Shown: positions 56,804-64,000 of the stretch, in pieces
How the letters are laid out: every line of letters begins with the position of its first letter
Numbering within the stretch: position 1 is the first letter of the stretch
Source of the DNA: an uncultured bacterium
GTDB taxonomy: Bacteria > Myxococcota_A > Polyangia > Polyangiales > Houyiibacteriaceae
DNA length: 64,000 bases
Assembly: GCA_938024995.1 (NCBI GenBank)
Contig: CALJDU010000008.1
Coordinates: 1-64,000 of the forward strand
Reading direction: 5' to 3'
Translations under genes and position numbers: made by a program
The notes under the pieces: model-generated
The model's input: only the letters and a program-made list of their open reading frames with translations
What the model was told of the DNA's origin: nothing
Database searches by the model: none

Positions 56804-58351
56804 ATGCACGTTGAGATCACGCGCGCGGGAAAGCGCCTTCGCGACGCCATCACGGCCGCAGACCCGGATGGGCCGCCCTTTACAAACGAAGATCTCGCCG
56901 CGCTTGAAGACAGCCTCGGGGTGAACGTCGCGGAACCCTGGCGGACGATCCTCGTGACGTTCGGGTTTGGTCCACGCCGCGGGTACACCAAGTACAACGA
57001 CTTCATCGAGCTCGGCGAGACGCTCGACCTCCGGCCCAAGGAAGCTGCCGACCACCAAAGGCGCTCGCGCGATGGACGTCGGGTCGCGGCGAACGGCGAC
57101 CACGTGCTCGGCCTGGTCGGCGATGGCGACTGCTTGGTCTTTCGCCCAGGCGAAAAGAACGCCGTCGTCCGCTTCCGTGATCACAGCAGCGGAGACGAGC
57201 GAGAACTCTACCGCTTGTCCGATCTACTCGACGCCTGTGCCGCGAACATCGAGCTTGAGCTGCGCATCGCGGGCGGTCCGCTCTTCGTCGAGCGTGAGGT
57301 CGCGCCCGAGCATCCGATCTCGCAAGCGATGTACGAAGTGCTTTGGAAGAAACGCGACCCCGCAGACGTGCTCGCGTGGGTCGAGCAATACGATGGAGAC
57401 CTCGAGTTCGCTCCCGCCGGCCGCGACCTTCCGCTCCACATGGCGCTGCACTACGCGACCTGGAACGCCGAGAAGATCCTGCCGATCGCGGAGAAGCTCG
57501 TCGCGGCGGGAGCCGACCCCAAGACCCTCGGCCCCAAAGGCGACAGCGCGTTCCACAAGCTGTGCGCGCGCAGCCTCGACAAAGACGCGGCGACCTTCCC
57601 GCTCTTTGAGGCCTGGCTCTCGCGCGACCCGTCGCTCGCCAACCATCGAGACGCGCGAGGGCGAACCCCGCTCATGTTGCTCGGCTACCGCGTCCGTCCG
57701 GTCGTCATGGAGCTCCTACTCGAACACGGCGCGGACCCGACGCTCGAAGACGCGGCCGGCCGCTCCTGCCTTCAGTACTTTGCCCATGACGAGGGGGAGT
57801 CGCTTGTCTGGGCCATGGAGCGCGGCGTTCCCGCCAAGGGGTGGGACTTCAGCCCAAAGCAAGAGAGCGCGCTGGCGAGCGTGATCTCGGACGCGGCGAA
57901 GAACAACAACATCGCGCTCCTTGAGTGGGCGCTCGCGTTCGGCTCGGACATCAACGCCAAGCGCACGGGAGGCGCGCGACCGTTTCGTGACGCCTTGGGC
58001 AGCGAGACGCTCGTGGACCTCTTTCTCTCGAAAGGGGCGACACCGTGTTACCTCTTCCGCGCCGCCGACAAAGGCGACCTCGCGCTCATGGAGAAGCTGA
58101 TCGCGCACGGCGCGGAGGTCGACGAGTACGACTCCTACGGTTGGAAGAATGCCTTGATCATCGCGGCGCGACGCGGCTGGGTCGAAGGCGTGCAGCTCCT
58201 GCTGCGGTCGGGAGCGGACCCAACGCTCCAGTCGAACTTCGATCGAGAGGAACCGAAGACGCCGCTGGAGCATGCTCTCGAGAACGAGCATGAAGACTGC
58301 GCGAAGCTCCTCCGCGATGCGGTCACGAACTGGAGGAGCTCCAAAACGTAG
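56804..58351 (+). CDS. Ankyrin-repeat protein with SMI1/KNR4-like N-terminus
   Basis: A 515-residue protein. Residues 1-150 have a SUKH (SMI1/KNR4) layout (FTNEDLAALEDSLGVNVAEPWRTILVTFGFG, FIELGETLDLRP, GLVGDGDCLVFRP); this match is tentative. Residues about 195-510 have ankyrin repeats with the TPLMLLGYRVRPVVMELLLEHGADPTLEDAAG-type consensus and a LLLRSGADPTL end. Ankyrins mediate protein binding. SUKH-ankyrin proteins can act as toxin immunity factors; no toxin is adjacent here. Confidence 0.78.
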   Translation: MHVEITRAGKRLRDAITAADPDGPPFTNEDLAALEDSLGVNVAEPWRTILVTFGFGPRRGYTKYNDFIELGETLDLRPKEAADHQRRSRDGRRVAANGDHVLGLVGDGDCLVFRPGEKNAVVRFRDHSSGDERELYRLSDLLDACAANIELELRIAGGPLFVEREVAPEHPISQAMYEVLWKKRDPADVLAWVEQYDGDLEFAPAGRDLPLHMALHYATWNAEKILPIAEKLVAAGADPKTLGPKGDSAFHKLCARSLDKDAATFPLFEAWLSRDPSLANHRDARGRTPLMLLGYRVRPVVMELLLEHGADPTLEDAAGRSCLQYFAHDEGESLVWAMERGVPAKGWDFSPKQESALASVISDAAKNNNIALLEWALAFGSDINAKRTGGARPFRDALGSETLVDLFLSKGATPCYLFRAADKGDLALMEKLIAHGAEVDEYDSYGWKNALIIAARRGWVEGVQLLLRSGADPTLQSNFDREEPKTPLEHALENEHEDCAKLLRDAVTNWRSSKT

Positions 58352-58375
58352 CGCGACGCGATTCGTGAGCTCTCA

Positions 58376-59386
58376 TCAGCGCGCGGCGAGTCGACGCGAA
58401 TGGAACGAGTTCTCGAACGACTCATCCGTGAAGTCGGCGAGGTCGAAGCCCGCTGTGTGGTGCGCGTCATGTACAACTTCGCCTCGCAGAACCACCCCCG
58501 GCCGAGAGACGTTCTCGAGCTGCACAGCGACGCGAAACGGACCCGTCGCACCCGCGTCATGGAACATCAAGCCGTAAAAGCGAAGGGTAACGTCCGAGCG
58601 TCCCGCCTCATCAACGCGAAGCCCCACGCGCGACCAACCGATCGCGTGGTCGGAGACGTCGTAGATCGTCGCGGCGACGTAGTAGGTCCCGCGTCGCTCG
58701 ACCGCGACGGGCACGACAACATGAAGCGAGCCATCCACGACCTCCGACCGAGGGTCACCGGCGAGCGCCACGCCGAGCTGACCGACGGTGTACGACGTCC
58801 GCAACGCAGCGGAGCCTTCTCCGAACGAGATCCCAACGGTCGCGACGCCGATCTCCTCGCGGGGCGGAAGCGGGACCTCCAGTCGCGCCGTGCCCGCAAC
58901 CGTGAAGCGGACGAACTCCTGCCCCCCGAGGACGCGCACCTCCAGCTCGTCTGGAACGTCGCTGTCGAACATCACGATGAGCGTGTTCGGCTCCCCCGGA
59001 TCGACGCGGTCCTTCGCGACCCGCGCACTCGAACCTCCCGCTCGCGCGACAGCGTCGTGTTTATAGCGAGCGAAACGATCGTCGGCGTCGGTCTCTATCG
59101 CGCCGGAACCGAACGGGTATCGCGCCGCGCGCTCATGAAACGAACGCTCGGACCGACGGAGGTTCGCGAGTGCAGACGGCGCATCGTACTCGCTTGCTTC
59201 TACGTCGCCCGACGGGCCGCGTGCTGGCTCAAGCCGCGACACTTCGGTGACGTTCGGAACGCTTCCGAGAACGTCGCCGGGCGCGTCTGCCAAGCTCGTG
59301 TGCGCGACATCTTCGGACCCGTCCAGGGTGAGGGACCCGACCAGGAACGCGACGCCGACGAACGTGATGAAGAGGAGTCGCTTCAT
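58376..59386 (-). CDS. Secreted beta-sandwich protein, coupled to a hydrolase
   Basis: The ATG at 59386 overlaps the hydrolase stop (ATGA). The 336-residue protein has a signal (RLLFITFVGVAFLVGSL), an Asp/Ala-rich region and a C-terminal beta-sandwich domain (TYYVAATIYDVSDHAIGW, DVTLRFYGLMFHDAG, FRVAVQLENV). I know similar stretches only from uncharacterised secreted proteins. Its tight coupling suggests it assists or binds the alpha/beta hydrolase. Confidence 0.75.
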   Translation of the reverse strand: MKRLLFITFVGVAFLVGSLTLDGSEDVAHTSLADAPGDVLGSVPNVTEVSRLEPARGPSGDVEASEYDAPSALANLRRSERSFHERAARYPFGSGAIETDADDRFARYKHDAVARAGGSSARVAKDRVDPGEPNTLIVMFDSDVPDELEVRVLGGQEFVRFTVAGTARLEVPLPPREEIGVATVGISFGEGSAALRTSYTVGQLGVALAGDPRSEVVDGSLHVVVPVAVERRGTYYVAATIYDVSDHAIGWSRVGLRVDEAGRSDVTLRFYGLMFHDAGATGPFRVAVQLENVSRPGVVLRGEVVHDAHHTAGFDLADFTDESFENSFHSRRLAAR

Positions 59387-60756
59387 GGGCACCACACCTC
59401 TTCACCTGGCGCGTGGTTCGCGAAGAGACATCGCGTAATGGCAGCCGCGGACGTGTGACGGCGCGCGCCGAGGTCAGACCAAACCCCCAAGTAGAGTCCA
59501 CTGCTCGAGAGCGCGCCGTCACCGATGTCCGCGCGTCGCATTCGGATGGCGCGCGAGACCGTCAAGTGATTCGCGTGGACGCCTGCCGCTCCCTTGACCG
59601 CGATATCCCCATTGTAGAACGCCGCGGACCACTTCCCGTACCCACTCGCTCGGTCGCGTTCCCCAAGACAGCGATCCCAATCCGAGGTCGATCGCGTTCG
59701 GATGGTACGGTCGTTGTCTTCGCAAGCCATCGCGCTCTCGAGCGTGACCGCGCCATCTCCGCCCTGAAAGAGGTCGACGATGTCCCCGTACCCTGCTCGG
59801 CTCGCGAGCCAGCTGAGCGCGCCTCCAAACTCTACATCGCGATCCGCGGCGAACAGATGCACCGGGACCACGAGGTCATGCGCGACGTGGTGCCTCACCT
59901 GGTGGTCGCGAACCGTCTGAAGTGACGCGAGCGTGCTGTTCGCACAGAAGAGCTGAGTGAGCGCCCAAGTCCCGCCTGCGGCCAGCCCGGGACGCGCGGA
60001 GATGAGCGCGGCGAGCATCTCGAGTCGCCCGTCGCTTGGATCACAGACAATGTCGGCGAGCGGCGAACCGTTGTGGGGACCGGCGAGCGACACGACGCGC
60101 TCGATGTTCGCGGCGACCACCGCGAACTCAGGGTTGAGCAACGACCCATCCGACTCGACCGCGTGGGCGTTTCCGAGGATGTAGTCCATGACGACGGCGC
60201 CCGCGCTCTTCCCGACGACCGTGACATCGGCAGACGTCGGACACGACCGGCCGCGACCGTCCTCCCCTCCGCGTGTCAGGCGCGCGATCTCGGATGCGAC
60301 GTGCGCGGACGCTTCTTGGTAGCTCTGCGTCTCGCTCTGCCACTCCACCACGGTCCAGTAGTTCCCGCCGTCGACGTCGTATCGGCAGCTCGAGGAGGAG
60401 CCTGCACACGGGTCCGTCGTCGGGTCAGGCCAGCTGCCGAACGTTCCGGTTCCTTCGACGACCGTCGCGATCGAGCTGTGGCGAATCGTCGCGTCCCCGA
60501 AGACGCTTCTCAACGTGCCAGGGTACTCATGCCCGTCAGGTCCGGTCGGGTTGAAGTCCAGTCCGTGGACGAAGATGAAGCACTGCGTGTCCTTGTTCTC
60601 CGCTTGCCCCTCCGTCCTGAACGGGATGCCGAGGTCGTCGCGCACCCCGCGGGACGCGGAACCGTGCTGTGCTTGTGCGCTGGCCTCCGTGGGGACGAGC
60701 AACATCGGAATCGCCGACATCGCGAGCGCGAGCAGCAGTGTGTGTGACTTCAGCAT
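59383..60756 (-). CDS. Secreted alpha/beta hydrolase
   Basis: A 457-residue protein with a cleavable signal (LLLALAMSAIPMLLVPTEASAQ). The hydrolase fold shows FIFVHGLDFNPTG (oxyanion loop), the nucleophile elbow VVGKSAGAVVMDYI (GKSAG), an HLFAADRDVEF segment with a candidate acid and an AGVHANHLT catalytic His. Cys pairs suggest an oxidising compartment. Esterase or lipase activity is likely; the substrate is unknown. It precedes the beta-sandwich gene with a 4-base overlap. Confidence 0.85.
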   Translation of the reverse strand: MLKSHTLLLALAMSAIPMLLVPTEASAQAQHGSASRGVRDDLGIPFRTEGQAENKDTQCFIFVHGLDFNPTGPDGHEYPGTLRSVFGDATIRHSSIATVVEGTGTFGSWPDPTTDPCAGSSSSCRYDVDGGNYWTVVEWQSETQSYQEASAHVASEIARLTRGGEDGRGRSCPTSADVTVVGKSAGAVVMDYILGNAHAVESDGSLLNPEFAVVAANIERVVSLAGPHNGSPLADIVCDPSDGRLEMLAALISARPGLAAGGTWALTQLFCANSTLASLQTVRDHQVRHHVAHDLVVPVHLFAADRDVEFGGALSWLASRAGYGDIVDLFQGGDGAVTLESAMACEDNDRTIRTRSTSDWDRCLGERDRASGYGKWSAAFYNGDIAVKGAAGVHANHLTVSRAIRMRRADIGDGALSSSGLYLGVWSDLGARRHTSAAAITRCLFANHAPGEEVWCP

Positions 60757-60851
60757 ACCGAACCTCCTTGGGATGAAGAGAGGTTGGTTCTGCTGCGCCC
60801 GGGACGCAGCTTACCCGTCCCTTACACGTCACGGCGCGCTCTGATCGACCG

Positions 60852-62465
60852 TCAGCGCGCGCCTTGGGTCAACGCCTCGTCGAAGAGCACCTCGTCTGTC
60901 TCGACGTCGGTAAAAATCGTGCGGATCGTGTCGGCGAGTGGATCGAGCTCGAGCACCGTCGCGACCTCGTTCCGGCCGTGCCAGAAAACGAACTGGTCAC
61001 ACGGGAACGCGTCCCGCTCCTCGAAGAGCCCGGCGTCGACCAAACCCGAAATGGGGTTCACGCCGCTCGCTCCGGGCCCGACCGTGATCTCCCACATGCC
61101 CGCGTGCGGGTGCCCTTCTCGTTCCAGTCGGCCGACCATCCCGAGGTGCACGTCTCCGGCGAGGAACCACACGTTATCGATCTCGTTGTCGACGATGAAG
61201 TCGAGCAGCTCGACGCGCTGGGTCGCATATCCCTCCCAACGATCGTCACTCGCGATGTCCCAGAAGCCCGGCAGGTTGCTGATGTGCACAGACGAGAACA
61301 CGAGCTTGAAGTGGGCCTCGCTGTTGAGGAGCCCTTGTTTGATGAACTCAAGCTGGGCAGCGCTCACGAACACCGGGTCATCGCTCTCGAGCGTCGACGG
61401 GCGTCGCTCGCTCCGCGCGTCCGTGATGAAGAGCTCCGCGGTCTCGCCCCAGCGGTACGACCGGTAGAGCTCACCGTCGTCACCGCGCTCCACCGGAAGC
61501 GTCTCGAAGAACGCATCCTTCGCCGACGCGAGGCGGACCGGCGAGAGCGTCTCCGGATCGAAGTTGTTGGTGATCTCGTGGTCATCCCAGGTCGCGAAGA
61601 CGCTGGTGGACGAGAAGAGGTCGCGGTAACCGGACTGGCTGAGCGTCTCGGTCCACTCCGCGCGGTACTGCGCTCGCGTGACGGCGTTGTCGTTGTACGA
61701 CATGTCGCCGAGGTGAAGGACCGCGTCGATGTCTTGCGCCGCGAGGAAGCTCAAGGATCGGTACGGCTTGAGGTTCGTGCGCGCGGGCTCCCCCGAGCTC
61801 CCGGTGCAGGTCGTCGCGCCGAAACGAACGCGGACGCTCGCGTCCATTGGCGGAGCGGTGTGGAACTGTCCGATTGGAGAGCGCGCGGTGAGCGGGTCGC
61901 CATCGCGGAAGAAGGCGTACGTGTAGTTGGTGTCTGGAGCGAGCGTCTCGATCACCGCGTGGACGTAACCGCCGTCAGCGACCACCACGGTCTCATCGAA
62001 GACAAGCGCCACGTCGCCTTCGCGCTCCGCGTCTCGCCACACCCGAAGACGAGACGCGCCGTCGCCGACAACCCGCGTGGTGACCATCGCGCGGGTCGGG
62101 TTCACCGCGCCAGAGCTGACCCCGATCGGGTAACGCCCGCGCTCTTCGCCCACGGCGTCGGCGTCGAACGCGACCACCACCGCTTCATCGAACGTCTGGG
62201 GATCCAGCGCGACGTTGCGGGGCGCCGTGCCGCTGCGCGCAGGCGCGGGGATCTCGGTACACACGAGCGGAGGGAGCGCCGTGTCCGGTCGGTCGGCGTC
62301 GGTCGGAGCGGTGTCCGGCGCGTCGGTGTCCGTTTGGGTGTCCGCCGCAGGAGCGTCGACCGCCGCGTCGGCGAGATCGTCGTCATCGCCGCATCCTGAC
62401 CAAAGGGGAACGCAGAGAAAGCCCACGCAGAAAACACGTATGCACGACGTGAAGAGTTTCTCCAT
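60852..62465 (-). CDS. PhoD-like alkaline phosphatase/phosphodiesterase lipoprotein
   Basis: A 537-residue lipoprotein (lipobox PLWSGC) with an Asp/Thr/Ala linker (residues about 28-65), an N-terminal PhoD fibronectin-like domain and a metallophosphatase core: FGATTCTGSS, AVLHLGDMSYND, VFATWDDHEITNN, DARSERRPS, NVWFLAGDVHLGMVG. PhoD enzymes hydrolyse phosphomonoesters or teichoic/other diesters with Fe/Ca. Here it is probably a surface enzyme. Confidence 0.9.
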   Translation of the reverse strand: MEKLFTSCIRVFCVGFLCVPLWSGCGDDDDLADAAVDAPAADTQTDTDAPDTAPTDADRPDTALPPLVCTEIPAPARSGTAPRNVALDPQTFDEAVVVAFDADAVGEERGRYPIGVSSGAVNPTRAMVTTRVVGDGASRLRVWRDAEREGDVALVFDETVVVADGGYVHAVIETLAPDTNYTYAFFRDGDPLTARSPIGQFHTAPPMDASVRVRFGATTCTGSSGEPARTNLKPYRSLSFLAAQDIDAVLHLGDMSYNDNAVTRAQYRAEWTETLSQSGYRDLFSSTSVFATWDDHEITNNFDPETLSPVRLASAKDAFFETLPVERGDDGELYRSYRWGETAELFITDARSERRPSTLESDDPVFVSAAQLEFIKQGLLNSEAHFKLVFSSVHISNLPGFWDIASDDRWEGYATQRVELLDFIVDNEIDNVWFLAGDVHLGMVGRLEREGHPHAGMWEITVGPGASGVNPISGLVDAGLFEERDAFPCDQFVFWHGRNEVATVLELDPLADTIRTIFTDVETDEVLFDEALTQGAR

Positions 62466-62620
62466 GGCTCTTCAGTACCGCATCGGCGCGAGGCTGAGGG
62501 TCGAAAACGCGCGCAACGGTCGCCGCGATCGCGCCTTACAGCGACCTTACTCTTGAGAGCGATCGGCGCAGGACTGCACATTTCACGCACGAGGCTTCGC
62601 GATTCGTTCACACTGGTCGC

Positions 62621-64000
<1,380 letters not shown>

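Overview
The window is GC-rich, densely coded on both strands, and looks like a chromosome segment of a myxobacterium, probably a Sandaracinaceae/Polyangiales-like member of the Myxococcota. The pointers are many Cys-rich or Asp/Thr-rich surface lipoproteins, FG-GAP/VCBS-type repeat proteins, a probable MYXO-CTERM sorting tail, frequent GTG starts and many 4-nt start/stop overlaps. The taxonomic placement is inference from gene style. I saw no rRNA, tRNA, CRISPR array, insertion sequence or prophage, and no stretch above 300 bases lacks a gene.

Layout. 1-5380 (minus): a truncated Cys-rich FG-GAP lipoprotein, a small membrane protein, an LD-carboxypeptidase and a peptidoglycan-binding, coiled-coil membrane protein. 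5493-9204 (minus): an apparent operon RidA / crotonase / acyl-CoA dehydrogenase / DUF1444-like protein. 9302-11033 (plus): a His/Asp-rich membrane-anchored protein and a DUF697 membrane protein with a decayed GTPase P-loop. 10991-18561 (minus): a beta-helix protein, an M11-like zinc protease lipoprotein translationally coupled to queG, a small lipoprotein, a TonB-like protein and a YXWGXW lipoprotein. 18705-23611: a UDP-sugar pyrophosphorylase, a lipoprotein, a cytochrome P460-like c-heme lipoprotein (minus) and a CBM9-like secreted protein. 23640-30711: a membrane protein, rlmN, dapD (plus), a V8-like protease with FG-GAP repeats and a large lipoprotein. 30708-33155 (minus): a coupled operon of GMC oxidoreductase / Tat-signal partner / ybaK / lipoprotein. 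33358-37121 (minus): an SD-repeat lipoprotein, a membrane protein with a GspG-like tail, ndk, a SpoIIAA-like protein and mdh. 37315-42954: a polysaccharide-lyase-like lipoprotein, a frameshifted M15 peptidase, a glyoxalase-fold protein, an ArsR-SRPBCC fusion, a GNAT acetyltransferase and a second SpoIIAA-like protein. 43045-45118 (minus): sucCD with a strong terminator. 45183-46978: tandem paralogous lipoproteins. 47191-50041 (minus): a kamA-type radical SAM enzyme, a membrane-anchored protein and a methyltransferase. 50096-58351: an interrupted small secreted protein, a lipoprotein, a TetR/flavin-reductase-like divergent pair with two operators, a sulfotransferase, a second TetR, holB and an ankyrin protein. 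58376-64000: a beta-sandwich secreted protein coupled to an alpha/beta hydrolase, a PhoD-like phosphatase, a wHTH regulator and the start of metG.

Together these are core metabolic and translation genes (mdh, sucCD, ndk, dapD, queG, rlmN, metG, holB) mixed with a large envelope and secretome complement. No single obviously new defence or mobile system is visible. The most unusual items are the His/Asp-rich anchored protein, the SD-repeat lipoprotein, the wall-binding/LD-carboxypeptidase pair, the operator pair at 52251-52314, the RidA-crotonase cassette with altered active-site residues, and the two probably broken genes near 39760 and 50276.
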